Shown piece after piece: positions 51,552-60,812 of a stretch of DNA of 64,000 nucleotides. Source of the DNA: Roseiarcus sp963836695 (lineage in GTDB: Bacteria; Pseudomonadota; Alphaproteobacteria; Rhizobiales; Beijerinckiaceae); assembly GCA_963836695.1 (NCBI GenBank), contig CAWIKX010000009.1, forward strand, positions 429,351 to 493,350, in the 5' to 3' direction. The position numbers were made by a program, and so were the translations under genes. The notes beneath the pieces were generated by a model. That model had not been told where the DNA came from. It did not search any database and saw nothing but the letters and a program-made list of their open reading frames with translations. Numbering within the stretch: position 1 is the first letter of the stretch; each line of letters begins with the position of its first letter.

Positions 51552-54263
51552 ATGCAGGATCTGACCGCGACGAGTGAACGGGCTTGGCACGCCAAGCCCG
51601 CCGAGGCTGCGCTCGAGCAGCTCCAATCCTCGGCTCAAGGATTGAGCGCCGACGAAGCCGCGAGGCAACTCGCGGCGGACGGGCCGAACCGTCTGCCGGC
51701 GAGAAAGCCGCGCTCATTGCTGGCGCGCGTCCTCACTCAGTTCAATAACCTCCTGATCTACGTCCTCCTCGCTGCGGCGGTCGTCACCATCTTGCTGGGT
51801 CACGCTCTCGACGCGATTGTGATCCTCGCGGTCGTCCTCATCAATGCGGCAATCGGCTTCATTCAGGAAGGCAGGGCGGAAAAGTCACTCGAGGCCATTC
51901 GCGCGATGCTGACGCGCGAGGCGTCCGTCCTGCGTGACGGGCGACGGCTGACCGTTACCGCCGAAAGCCTCGTGGCCGGCGACGTGGTGCTCACGGAAGC
52001 CGGAGACCGCATTCCGGCCGACTTGAGGCTCTTGCGCGCCACGGGCCTCAGGATCGAAGAGGCCGTGCTGACAGGCGAAGCGGCCGCGGCCGACAAGTCG
52101 ATCGACCCGGTCGGCGCCGAGGCGGCGCTCGGCGACCGCGCCTCGATGGCTTATTCCGGCACGCTGGTCGCGAGCGGCCAAGGCGCCGGCCTCGTGGTCG
52201 CGACCGGCGCCGCAACCGAGCTTGGCCGCATCAGCGCGATGGTCGGCAGCGTCGAAACGTTGACGACGCCGCTCATCAATCAGATGAACGTCTTCGCCCA
52301 GCGCCTGACGATCGTCATTCTGGCGCTCGCCGCCTGCGTCAGCATCTTTGCTTTCATGGCGCGCGGCTATGAGATCGAGCATGCTTTCATGGTCGCGGTC
52401 GGGGTCGCGGTGTCCGCGATTCCCGAGGGCCTGCCTGCGGTGATGACGATCACCCTCGCCATCGGGGTCAAGCGGATGGCTGAGCGCAACGCGATCATTC
52501 GCAGTCTTCCGGCCGTCGAGACGCTCGGCGCGGTGTCGACAATCTGCTCGGACAAGACCGGCACGCTCACCTTGAACCAGATGACGGTCGGCGCGGTCAG
52601 AACCGCATCGGCGGACTTCGAGACGACCGGAACCGGCTACGAGCCGCGTGGCGACCTTCTCCGCGACGGCGCTGCAATCGACTCTGCCGCTTATCCCGAC
52701 CTTGGCGCAATTGCTCGCGCTTCTCTCCTTTGCAACGACGCCTCCTTGAGACAATCCGGAGCTGAATGGATCGTCGATGGCGATCCGATGGAGGGCGCGC
52801 TGATCGCCTTCGCGATCAAGGCCGGAGCGGACCCCGAAGCCGCGAAACGCGAGTCCCCACGGCTCAAGGAGATCCCCTTCGACTCGCGCTATCGTTTCAT
52901 GGCGACCTTGAACCCCGCCGGGGCGGACAGCCTCATCACCGTCAAGGGCGCGCCCGAGCGCGTGCTCGAACTCAGCGGCTCACAGCGCGCGGGGTCCGGC
53001 GACGAGCCAGTCGACGCGCCGCGATGGCGCGCGACAATCGACAGGCTGGCGGCTCGGGGCCAGCGCGTCATCGCCTTCGCATCGAAGCCCGCGCGGGCCG
53101 CCGACAGCCTCGAACTCGCCGATGTCGAAGAGGGCGGGCTCACGCTCCTCGGCCTTATTGGCTTGATCGACCCGCCGCGGCCGGAAGCGGTTCAGGCGAT
53201 CGCCGAATGCAAGACGGCGGGGATCGACGTCAAGATGATCACCGGGGATCACGCCTCGACCGGCGCCGCGATCGCGCGCAAACTCGGCTTGGGCAAGGGC
53301 GTCATCGACGCACTCACCGGCCACGCCATCGACGCCTTGGACGACGCCGCGCTTCGCCGCTCGCTGCCGACGACATCCGTTTTCGCCCGCACCAGCCCCG
53401 AGCAGAAGCTGAGGCTCGTCGAGGCGTTGCAGGCGGACGGCGCCGTCGTCTCGATGACGGGCGACGGCGTCAATGACGCCCCCGCGCTCAGGCGCGCCAA
53501 TGTCGGGGTCGCCATGGGCCGCAAGGGAACGGAGGCCGCCAAGGAAGCAGCCGAAATGGTGCTGGCCGACGACAATTTCGCCACCATCGCCGCCGCCGTG
53601 CGCGAGGGCCGCATCGTCTACGACAATCTCGTCAAGGTCGTCGGCTGGGCGTTGCCGACCAATGGCGGCCAGGCGATGGCGATCGTCGCCGCCGTCCTCT
53701 TTGGCGTCACCATGCCGATGACGCCAGCGCAGATCCTATGGGTCAACATGGTCACCGGCGTCACGCTTGGGCTTGTGTTCGCTTTCGACCCCGCCGAGCC
53801 CGGAATCATGGAGCGGCCGCCCCGCGATCCGCGCGCGCCGATCCTCTCGGGCCTTCTCGTCTGGCGAACGGCGTTGGTGTCGACGTTATTCTGCGCGGCG
53901 GTGTTCGCGGTCTTCTTCTGGGCGCTCAAGCGCGGCGAGGAGCTCGAGCATGCACAGACCTTCGCCGTCAACACGATGGTCGGGCTCGAAATCGCTTACC
54001 TCTTCAGCGTTCGGCTGCGCCGCAGCGCGCCCTTCGACTTCCGCGCCATTCGCTTGACGCGCGCGCTTCTGATCGGGATCGGCGCCGTCGTCGTGCTGCA
54101 GATCCTGTTCACCTATATGCCGCCGCTGGAAACCCTTTACGACACGCGGCCGATCGATTGGCCGGACATGGGCGTCGCCGCGCTCGCCGCGATCGGCCTG
54201 ATCGTGATCCTTGAACTCGAGAAGGCGATCCGGGTCGGGTTGTTCGGCGCGGGACGCGGGTGA
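51552..54263 (+). CDS. P-type cation ATPase, CtpF-like
   Basis: A 903-residue P2-type ATPase. Motifs in order: EEAVLTGEAAAADKS near residue 168 (the usual TGES reads TGEA), AIPEGLPAVMTITLAIGVK near 289 in TM4, CSDKTGTLTLNQMTVGAV near 331 with the phosphorylated Asp, ITVKGAPERVLEL near 463, IDVKMITGDHASTG near 558, VVSMTGDGVNDAPALRRANV near 632, and WALPTNGGQAMAIVAA in TM5. TM6 reads ILWVNMVTGVTLGLVFAFDP, as in mycobacterial CtpF, linked to calcium efflux. ATG 51552 is used; the frame is open upstream. Ion specificity is an inference. Confidence 0.92.
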   Translation: MQDLTATSERAWHAKPAEAALEQLQSSAQGLSADEAARQLAADGPNRLPARKPRSLLARVLTQFNNLLIYVLLAAAVVTILLGHALDAIVILAVVLINAAIGFIQEGRAEKSLEAIRAMLTREASVLRDGRRLTVTAESLVAGDVVLTEAGDRIPADLRLLRATGLRIEEAVLTGEAAAADKSIDPVGAEAALGDRASMAYSGTLVASGQGAGLVVATGAATELGRISAMVGSVETLTTPLINQMNVFAQRLTIVILALAACVSIFAFMARGYEIEHAFMVAVGVAVSAIPEGLPAVMTITLAIGVKRMAERNAIIRSLPAVETLGAVSTICSDKTGTLTLNQMTVGAVRTASADFETTGTGYEPRGDLLRDGAAIDSAAYPDLGAIARASLLCNDASLRQSGAEWIVDGDPMEGALIAFAIKAGADPEAAKRESPRLKEIPFDSRYRFMATLNPAGADSLITVKGAPERVLELSGSQRAGSGDEPVDAPRWRATIDRLAARGQRVIAFASKPARAADSLELADVEEGGLTLLGLIGLIDPPRPEAVQAIAECKTAGIDVKMITGDHASTGAAIARKLGLGKGVIDALTGHAIDALDDAALRRSLPTTSVFARTSPEQKLRLVEALQADGAVVSMTGDGVNDAPALRRANVGVAMGRKGTEAAKEAAEMVLADDNFATIAAAVREGRIVYDNLVKVVGWALPTNGGQAMAIVAAVLFGVTMPMTPAQILWVNMVTGVTLGLVFAFDPAEPGIMERPPRDPRAPILSGLLVWRTALVSTLFCAAVFAVFFWALKRGEELEHAQTFAVNTMVGLEIAYLFSVRLRRSAPFDFRAIRLTRALLIGIGAVVVLQILFTYMPPLETLYDTRPIDWPDMGVAALAAIGLIVILELEKAIRVGLFGAGRG

Positions 54264-54319
54264 GGCGCGTCGGGCGACGCCAGCCGCAATGGCGACTCGT
54301 ATTCGACGGTTCTGTCATT

Positions 54320-54368
54320 CCCGCGCAAGCGGGACTCCAACACCTTAGTGGATGCCCGCTTGCGCGGG
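54320..54368. repeat. 14-base perfect inverted repeat (REP-like)
   Basis: CCCGCGCAAGCGGG at 54320-54333 and its exact reverse complement at 54355-54368, 21 bases apart. Confidence 0.7.
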
Positions 54369-54550
54369 CATGGCAGGCAAGGATGTGGACTGATTGCGGC
54401 TGCGCTGGCGCTGTCGAACGGGCGGTCCAGAACCGCAGGTCGGCCGATGTCCCCTCGGTTGCTTCGCTTCGCTCGCAATGACGGCCATCGGTCATCGCGG
54501 GCAATCGCCCTTGATCAATTGTTGTCCTCGGGCGAAATTGCTGCAAGCCT

Positions 54551-54587
54551 CGTCCTGAGGAGCGCCGAAGGCGCGTCTCGAAGGACG
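54551..54587. repeat. Nested palindromic repeat
   Basis: Outer arms CGTCCT (54551-54556) and AGGACG (54582-54587), inner arms GCGCC and GGCGC around GAA. The CGTCCTGAGGAGC ... CTCGAAGGACG pattern recurs in many alphaproteobacterial genomes. Confidence 0.6.
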
Positions 54588-54646
54588 CTCAAAATGGCCC
54601 GGAACCGGAAGCGCCGGCCAGCTCAATAGGCCATGGGGGAAACCCG

Positions 54647-56830
54647 ATGTCGGCGCCGTTCACTGTGTTCGTGTGCAGCACCTTCGACGACCTCGTTGAG
54701 GAGCGCGAAGCGGTGCTCGACGCCATTCGCCGCGTCCAGAGCCGTCACAATGCGATGGAGTTCTTCGGCGCCCGGCCCGGCCGGCCGATCGACGTTTGCC
54801 TTGAGGAGGTCGGTAGAAGCGATCTCCTCGTCGTCATCGTCGGCCTGAAATACGGCAGCCTGCCTCCCGAGATGGGAATCTCCTATTCGCAGGCCGAATA
54901 CGAGGAGGGCGCGCGGCTCGAGAAGCCTTGCCTTGTCTATCTGCGCGATGACGAAGTCCCCATCCTGCCGAAATATGTCGAGCGTGATCCCGACAAGCTG
55001 AGATTGCTGGACGCGTGGAAGCAGGCGCTGAACGCAAACCACACCGTAGCGAAATTCGAGACCTGGCCTAAGCTTGCGGTCCAGGTTGCTGCGGACATCG
55101 GGAATATTCTGCTGGTGAGGGCGACTGCCGAGGCGAAGGGGGTCGCCGAAGCGCCGCTCCGCGAAGTGCTGAAACGGCTCGGCGAGACCGAGGTTGCGGA
55201 AGCCGAAATTCCCGACCGCCTCACCAAAGCCGCCGACGAATTGCTCCGGCTGCGCGCCGACCTCGCAAGGCTCAGCAACGACCGGCCGGAATTCGCCGCC
55301 ATCCGCGCCCGCGCCTCGGCGCTGATCGACAAAGGTGATTTCGACGCCGCGCGCGGCGCGTTGAATGAGGGACGTGAGCGCGCCCGCGCTTTGCGCGAGG
55401 AGGCCAGTCGAACCGAAGCCGGTTTTCTTGCTGACGAAGCGCGTGTCGACCGCTTGCAACTCAACTACGACGCGGCTTGCGCCAAATTCGCCGAAGCCGC
55501 GCGCCTCGACCCGGACAACGTCTGGCTTTGGATCGACCAGGGCGATCTCTGGGTCACCCGAGGCTCGCTGGTTGAGGCCGCGAAGGCCTTTTCCGCCGCG
55601 CGCGACGCCGCCACCCGAAGTGGCGACGATCGCGATCTCTCGGTGTCGTACGCCAACATTGGCGACGTGCAGGTCGCGCAGGGCGACCTCGCCGGCGCGC
55701 TGAAGTCCTTTTCCGACAGCCTCGCGATCGCCGACCGCCTGGCGCAATCCGATCCCGGCAACGCCCAGTGGCAATATGATCTCGGCATCAGTAACGAGAA
55801 AATCGGCGACGTGCAGGTCGCCCAAGGCGACCTCTCCGGGGCGCTGACCTCTTACAGTGCCAAGTTCGCTCTCATCGACCGCCTGGCGCGTTCCGATCCC
55901 GGCAACGCCGGCTGGCAGCGCGATCTCTCGGTATCCTACGAGAAGATGGGCGACGTGCAGGTGGCGCAAGGCGACCTCGCCTGTGCGCTGACCTCCTACC
56001 GCGACAGCCTCGCGATCAGAGTCCGCCTGGCGAAATCCGATCCCGGCAACGCCGGCTGGCGGCGCGATCTCTCAGTGTCTTACAATAAGGTGGGCAACGT
56101 GCAGGTCGCGCAGGGCGACCTCGCCGGGGCGCTGACCTCCTACCGCGACGGCCTCGCGATCGCCGAAAGCCTGGCGCAATCCGATCCCGGCAACGCCGGC
56201 TGGCGGCGCGATCTCTCGGTGTCCTACGAGAGGATCGGCGACGTGCAGCTCGCGCAAGGCGACCTCGCCGCCGCGCTGGCCTCCTATCGCCAAAGCCTTG
56301 CCATTATGGAGCCGCTGACATCCTCTGATCCGAGCAACGCCGCCTGGCAGCGCCATATCTCGGTCTCCTATAACAAAATCGGCGACGTGCAGGCCGCGCA
56401 AGGCGACCTCGCCGCCGCGCTCAAGTCCTTTTCCGACAGCCTCGCGATCGCCGACCGCCTGGCGCGTTCCGATCCCGGCAACGCCGGCTGGCAGCGCGAT
56501 CTCTCGGTGTCCTTCGAAAGAATAGGCAACGTGCAGGTGGCGCAAGGCGACCTCGCCGGCGCGCTCAAGTCCTTTTCCGACAGCCTCGCCATCTTCGACC
56601 GCCTGGCGCAATCCGATCCCGGCAACGCCGGCTGGCGGCGCGATCTTGCGGTGTCGCACGCGAAGACCGGGGGTGCGCTCAAACGTATGGGGAAAGGCGA
56701 CGAGGCGTTGGAGGCGCTTCGGCGCGGTCACGCGATTATGCTTAGCCTGACCGCCCTGTCGCCGGACAACGCTCAGTGGAAACGCGACACTGTCTGGTTC
56801 GAGGCGCAGATCGCCCAGCTCTCGCAATAG
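54647..56830 (+). CDS. DUF4062 protein with seven near-identical TPR repeats
   Basis: A 727-residue protein. The N-terminal DUF4062 domain covers about residues 1-150: FTVFVCSTFDDLVEEREAVL, SDLLVVIVGLKYGSLPP, SYSQAEYEEGARLEKPCLVY. DUF4062 resembles TIR/Toprim-like nucleotide-binding folds found in NTPase-based signalling and conflict proteins. A helical linker with TPR-like units follows (DKGDFDAARGALNEGRERAR). From about residue 339 come seven repeats of exactly 48 residues (pattern GDVQVAQGDLAGALxSxxxS ... DPGNAGW then RDLSVSY), and a partial eighth. No ATPase or transmembrane part is seen. It sits between palindromic repeats and a tRNA. Confidence 0.85.
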   Translation: MSAPFTVFVCSTFDDLVEEREAVLDAIRRVQSRHNAMEFFGARPGRPIDVCLEEVGRSDLLVVIVGLKYGSLPPEMGISYSQAEYEEGARLEKPCLVYLRDDEVPILPKYVERDPDKLRLLDAWKQALNANHTVAKFETWPKLAVQVAADIGNILLVRATAEAKGVAEAPLREVLKRLGETEVAEAEIPDRLTKAADELLRLRADLARLSNDRPEFAAIRARASALIDKGDFDAARGALNEGRERARALREEASRTEAGFLADEARVDRLQLNYDAACAKFAEAARLDPDNVWLWIDQGDLWVTRGSLVEAAKAFSAARDAATRSGDDRDLSVSYANIGDVQVAQGDLAGALKSFSDSLAIADRLAQSDPGNAQWQYDLGISNEKIGDVQVAQGDLSGALTSYSAKFALIDRLARSDPGNAGWQRDLSVSYEKMGDVQVAQGDLACALTSYRDSLAIRVRLAKSDPGNAGWRRDLSVSYNKVGNVQVAQGDLAGALTSYRDGLAIAESLAQSDPGNAGWRRDLSVSYERIGDVQLAQGDLAAALASYRQSLAIMEPLTSSDPSNAAWQRHISVSYNKIGDVQAAQGDLAAALKSFSDSLAIADRLARSDPGNAGWQRDLSVSFERIGNVQVAQGDLAGALKSFSDSLAIFDRLAQSDPGNAGWRRDLAVSHAKTGGALKRMGKGDEALEALRRGHAIMLSLTALSPDNAQWKRDTVWFEAQIAQLSQ
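55661..56668 (+). repeat. Seven tandem 144-base coding repeats
   Basis: In-frame DNA repeats encoding the 48-residue TPR units. Long stretches are the same at DNA level between units (for example CAATCCGATCCCGGCAACGC and GGCGACCTCGCC), so the array expanded recently and its copy number may vary between strains. Confidence 0.8.
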
Positions 56831-57295
56831 GCCCGGGCTCCTGCCCTGCCCCTTTGCGGCCAAGCCTCCGACCTTTCGAACCCACCCCGACCCTGCCTCG
56901 CCAGCCTGCCCCTCGGATATGGACGACTCGAAGGAATCGACATTTCCTTGCGTAAAGCAGAAGCGCGTGTTACATATTTCCCAGTCGCCGGATAGATCTT
57001 GGCCCGGGACCCGGGCAAGGGAGAAGGGAAATGCGTCTCGGCCAGCTTGCCCGCAGCCAACAGGAAGGAAGCAATTTCTCTATTTGAATCGCTCGTAACC
57101 TATTGAAAAGTCCCGATTCGCAAGCATAAACGCTAGTAAACGCTAGCAATTTTACTAGCGCTTACTAGCGTATAATGTCAGTTTACTAGCGCTTATTGGC
57201 GTTTATACGCGGTCGCTTCGCGAGCAACGGCTGCTTGCGCCCGCGCCGGGGCTGGTGCTATCGCCCTCGGCTCGCGCTCTTCCACATGAGCGCGT
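56831..57295. other. Intergenic region before tRNA-Ser
   Basis: About 465 bases. The left part has no feature; the right part (57107-57210) is AT-richer and holds the TAAACGCTAG array. TATAAT at 57170-57175 could be the -10 of a tRNA promoter. Confidence 0.4.
57127..57204. repeat. Array of TAAACGCTAG direct and inverted repeats
   Basis: Two head-to-tail copies of TAAACGCTAG (57127-57136, 57137-57146), then inverted variants CTAGCGCTTA at 57155-57164 and 57186-57195, and TTGGCGTTTA at the end. The same decamer forms the hairpin at 15997-16027. They may be arm-type sites of an integrase or a regulator. Confidence 0.6.
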
Positions 57296-57385
57296 GGAGG
57301 GGTGGCCGAGCGGCTGAAGGCGCACGCCTGGAAAGTGTGTATGCGGGAAACCGTATCGCGGGTTCGAATCCCGCCCCCTCCGCCA
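57296..57385 (+). tRNA. tRNA-Ser (anticodon GGA)
   Basis: Acceptor GGAGGGG (57296-57302) pairs with CCCCTCC (57375-57381); discriminator G and encoded CCA end at 57385. The anticodon loop is CTGGAAA, anticodon GGA. A long variable arm (GTATGCGGGAAACCGTATC) and the GGTTCGAATCC T-arm are as expected for class II serine tRNA. Confidence 0.95.
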
Positions 57386-57970
57386 CTAAATACGTCTAAG
57401 CAATTGATAATAATGTACTACTTTATTGGCTTGCGGCTGTTTGCCCTAACGTTTGCCCCAATTGGTGCTAAAGCGAGGGCGCGAACGGATGAGAAGCGCG
57501 CTCTACCCTTTCCGCGCCGTGGCGGCTCGCGCATATCGGCTTCCCCGACGATCCCGACAACCTCCTCGATCGGGTAGGGCATCACCGCCTATCTCGTGGG
57601 CGGGCCTTCATCCGCCGCAATCAGTTGCGCGTTTTCTAGCGTCCCACCGTTCTCGAGCGCTGAGAAAACCGTCGTTCGGGTGCATCATCACCTCCACGGG
57701 GAAATAATCATGCAAGCCTCATCGTATGGTTTGTAACGGCTGCGCCAAAGCTACGGGCAAACCGTTCGTAACCTAGCTCGGCCCCGAGGCATGCCCCGCT
57801 CAACTCTGCGTCACGTCAAATCACACCGCCGAGATCGTGCGAGCGCCACGGCGCGCCACGCGGTGCGCGCTGGTACGCACGACTGGGCGCGCTCGCCTCA
57901 CGACACCTGAGGTCCAGCCGCCTAGATTTCGATCCTGGTAGTCACGCGTTGACGAGACTCGGAGAGAACA
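57386..57970. other. Intergenic region after tRNA-Ser
   Basis: About 585 bases. A patch at 57437-57460 (TGTTTGCCCTAACGTTTGCC) looks like sequence found next to integration sites behind tRNA genes, but no integrase gene or direct repeat of the tRNA end was found. The rest has no recognisable gene. Confidence 0.4.
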
Positions 57971-58504
57971 ATGATTACAGAAGCTGAGAATACAATGACG
58001 CTAACGGGAAACCAGGCTCTTGTGACCGAACAGTCAACGCAAAACGAGTCCGATCCTGCCTTGGGAATTAGGCGGCCTGAAATGACAGTTCCGCTTCATT
58101 GTTTGCCAGTGACAGATGCCACAGTTCATGAGTTGTACGAATATGTTTTAGCGCCTTGGGTGAAAATGCTCGGCCTTCGTGAGTTTAAGGTCTGCCCGGG
58201 CATCGTGTCCGCGATGTTTCCGCAAAGTGATGCGCTCAAATTTTCACGCGGGGCGGTATGTGGTCAGGCAATTATGGCAGCCATTGACTCGGTTGCATCG
58301 CTGTCTGTGGGCACGACGGGACGCATCACTAAAGGCACCGTGTATCAACACACTCATTTCCTGCGTCCAGCCGTCAACGATGACTATCATGTAAGGGCAG
58401 AAGTCTTGCGCTTTGGCAAAACGTCGGCCTTCACGGAAACGCTCGTTTCGTTTGCGTCTACGGGAAAGTTGGTTGCACACGCCAGCCTGGAATTCGCCTT
58501 CTGA
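57971..58504 (+). CDS. Hotdog-fold thioesterase (PaaI/acyl-CoA thioesterase-like)
   Basis: A 177-residue protein. The N-terminal 40 residues are polar. The hotdog domain then shows VLAPWVKMLGLREFKVCPG, FSRGAVCGQAIMAAIDSVAS near residue 97 (the central helix), TKGTVYQHTHFLRPAVNDDY near 122 and VRAEVLRFGKTSAFTETLVS near 144. It probably hydrolyses acyl-CoA thioesters. The gene is AT-richer than its neighbours, follows tRNA-Ser, and may have come in by transfer. GGAGA sits a few bases before the ATG. Confidence 0.8.
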   Translation: MITEAENTMTLTGNQALVTEQSTQNESDPALGIRRPEMTVPLHCLPVTDATVHELYEYVLAPWVKMLGLREFKVCPGIVSAMFPQSDALKFSRGAVCGQAIMAAIDSVASLSVGTTGRITKGTVYQHTHFLRPAVNDDYHVRAEVLRFGKTSAFTETLVSFASTGKLVAHASLEFAF

Positions 58505-58658
58505 CTCGCGTCCAGGGCTTCATCACCCCAACCCGCCGCTCCCGACGTTTGTTCAGGTTCGCTCTCGGACATCCCGGTCGCGGTACCCCGCCAGTTCCTG
58601 ACCAGCCATACCGGCTGATCATCTCGCATTGACCCGCAACCCTCATCGCAGGCAAACC

Positions 58659-59534
58659 ATGACCAGGACTATTCTCATCACCGGCACATCGAGCGGCTTC
58701 GGCCGCGAAACCGCGGAAAAGCTGGCGCGCGACGGCTATCGCGTGTTCGCTGCGATGCGCGACATCGCGGGGCGCAATCGCAGCCACGCCGAGGCGCTGC
58801 GAAGCCAGAAAATCGGCGTCGTGGAACTCGACGTTACCGATGACGGCTCGATCGATCGCGCCATTGCTTCTATCCTAGCCGAGGCCGGCAAGATCGACGT
58901 GCTGGTCAACAACGCCGGCATTGCGTCGGTCGGCGTGACCGAAGCCTTTACGACCGATCAGGCGAAGGCGATCTTCGACACCAACGTCATCGGGCTCCTC
59001 CGCGTTACGCGGGCCGTGCTGCCTTCGATGCGTCGGGAGCGCGAAGGCCTCATTATCAACATGGGCTCGGTCCTCGGCCGGGTGACGTTCCCCTTCATCG
59101 GCATCTACGGCGCGAGCAAGATGGCGATCGAAGCTTTGACCGACAGCATGCGGCTGGAGCTCTCCCAACTCGGCGTAGACGTGGTCGAAGTTCAGCCTGG
59201 CGCTTACCCAACAAGCCTGTACTCGAGCATCCAGCGGCCTGCCGACGACGACATCACGAAGTCCTACGGCAAGGTCGGCCAGATTCCCGACGCGATTTAC
59301 AAGACCTTCACGTCAATGTTGCAGGGTAAGGACGCTCCGAAGCCTCATGACGTCGCCGAGGCCGTCGCCAAGCTCGTCGGCCAGGCGAAGGGCAGTCGCG
59401 CCGCTCGGACGGTGGTGGGCACGTCGTTCGGTGTTGACAAGATTAATGCCGACGTCGCGCCCGTCCAGAAGGCCGTCGTTGGCGGTCTGGGCCTCGGGCA
59501 TCTCGAAGAACTCGCAATTGCCCATCGGAACTAA
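58659..59534 (+). CDS. Short-chain dehydrogenase/reductase (classical SDR)
   Basis: A 291-residue SDR. The start at ATG 58659 (MTRTILITGTSSGFGRETAE) places the cofactor loop TGTSSGFG at residue 8. DVLVNNAGIASVGVTEAF is near residue 85, IINMGSVLGRV near 138, and the catalytic IYGASKMAIEALTDSM near 155; VVEVQPGAYPTSLYSS follows near 180. All catalytic residues (Ser, Tyr, Lys) are present. The substrate is unknown. The frame is open ten codons upstream. Confidence 0.9.
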   Translation: MTRTILITGTSSGFGRETAEKLARDGYRVFAAMRDIAGRNRSHAEALRSQKIGVVELDVTDDGSIDRAIASILAEAGKIDVLVNNAGIASVGVTEAFTTDQAKAIFDTNVIGLLRVTRAVLPSMRREREGLIINMGSVLGRVTFPFIGIYGASKMAIEALTDSMRLELSQLGVDVVEVQPGAYPTSLYSSIQRPADDDITKSYGKVGQIPDAIYKTFTSMLQGKDAPKPHDVAEAVAKLVGQAKGSRAARTVVGTSFGVDKINADVAPVQKAVVGGLGLGHLEELAIAHRN

Positions 59535-59815
59535 ACCCTCGCGAAAGGACGAGACACGGTTCCAAGAATATCGGCACAAAGCAGGCGCGCCGAATGAAAC
59601 AGGAGTCGTTGAAAGTGAAAAGAAACATTCTGCGCTCCGACATCGACCGTCGCACCCTGCTCACGACGTGCTTAGGTGCACTAAACTGCAAGCTTGTCCC
59701 CCTTGAGGGGGATGCGCACCGGCCGATCGTTCATCAACATCGTTCGACCTAACCCCGGATCCAGAGAGAGATACGGACCCGGGCGGGTGTTTCTTCGGCA
59801 GCTCGGAGTCCAAGC

Positions 59816-60686
59816 ATGCGGACTTGGCGGTCTACAATCTGGTCCCTCGCCTTGTCGACCATCGTTCCCTTGGGGGCTATCCCTACCGGTGCGGAGGAAG
59901 CGACGGTCGATGTCGACCTGAAACTGATCCTCGCCGTTGATGTATCGGATTCAATGAGTGGCGAGGAGCTACAGCTTCAACGAAAAGGGTATGTCAGCAC
60001 TTTTCGCGACCCTAGTGTCGCGAGAGCGATAGCGTCCGGCGAGATCGGCAGAATTGCGGTACTCTATTTGGAATGGGCCGGACCGAACCATCATCACATT
60101 GTTAGGCCGTGGACGGTTCTGACGACCTTAAGAGATACTGCGGCATTCGCCGACGCGCTCGCGACGGAGCCGATCGCAACCGACGCCTCTATGTCAAATA
60201 GAGCAATGTCATTTGGTAAGTCTCTCGACCCGGCGCCGATCGCGACCGCCACGGCGACCTCAATCTCAGCGAGTCTTCTCTTCGCCCTAGAGAAGTTTGA
60301 CGATCGACGCTTTCGCGGTAATCGTCAGGCGATTGACGTTTCCGGGAATGGGACCAATAACGCAGGTCCCCCTCTTGCCCCGGTACGCGATCTCATTCTC
60401 TCTGAGGGCATCGTCATCAACGGGTTGCCGATCACCTGGTCAGCGAGGGACACTGGCGATTCCATGACATCGCTCGGGAAGACCTTCCTGGAGCGCTACT
60501 ACGAGGAGTGTGTGATCGGCGGTCTCGGTGCGTTCATCGATTGCCGCAAACGACATTTCACGCTTCCAGCAGGCGATTCACCGAAAACTTCTGACCGAGA
60601 TCGCCGAACGGGCAATCCTGGTAAGACCGGCCAGCTTCGAGCCGGCGCCCAAGACGAAAGCTCGATTGCACGCTTCCGCGAGTTGA
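59816..60686 (+). pseudogene. DUF1194 von Willebrand-like secreted protein, frameshifted
   Basis: It starts at ATG 59816 with a signal peptide (STIWSLALSTIVPLGAIPTG, cut near AEE). The VWA-like DUF1194 domain has LILAVDVSDSMSGEELQLQR near residue 38 (metal-site DxSxS), AIDVSGNGTNNAGP near 181 and INGLPITW near 201. After LERYYEECVIGGLGAF the frame is lost near 60536; in the next frame IAANDISRFQQAIHRKLLTE continues as expected to a stop at 60684-60686. One surplus base explains it. Joined length is about 290 residues. As printed the frame runs on to 60799 with no family character. Confidence 0.78.
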
Positions 60687-60812
60687 CCACTGACTGCCGC
60701 CGGCAGTTGCCGGCACCCGCCACCATCTTCTCGCTGTGGCGATGCCAGCCACGAAAAGCCACAACCGTGCGCTGGTTGGATGTCGGCTCTATCGCATAGT
60801 AGGCGCTGTGAT

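Larger units (their letters stand above)
54264..54646. other. Intergenic cluster of palindromic repeats
   Basis: About 380 bases without a gene, holding at least three short interspersed palindromes. Two are listed separately. The third is CTTCGCTTCGCTCGCAATGA around 54463-54482, a repeat common in Rhizobiales. Confidence 0.55.

Noticed and set aside
56072..56863. Minus-strand frame with regular repeats
   Set aside because: It is the antisense of the 144-base TPR repeats; the periodicity comes from the real gene.
57127..57204. Possible CRISPR array at the TAAACGCTAG repeats
   Set aside because: Repeats are too short, lie in both orientations, and have no spacers of constant length.
57386..57970. 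Integrated island behind tRNA-Ser
   Set aside because: No integrase and no direct repeat of the tRNA 3' end was found; only weak sequence resemblance to att regions.
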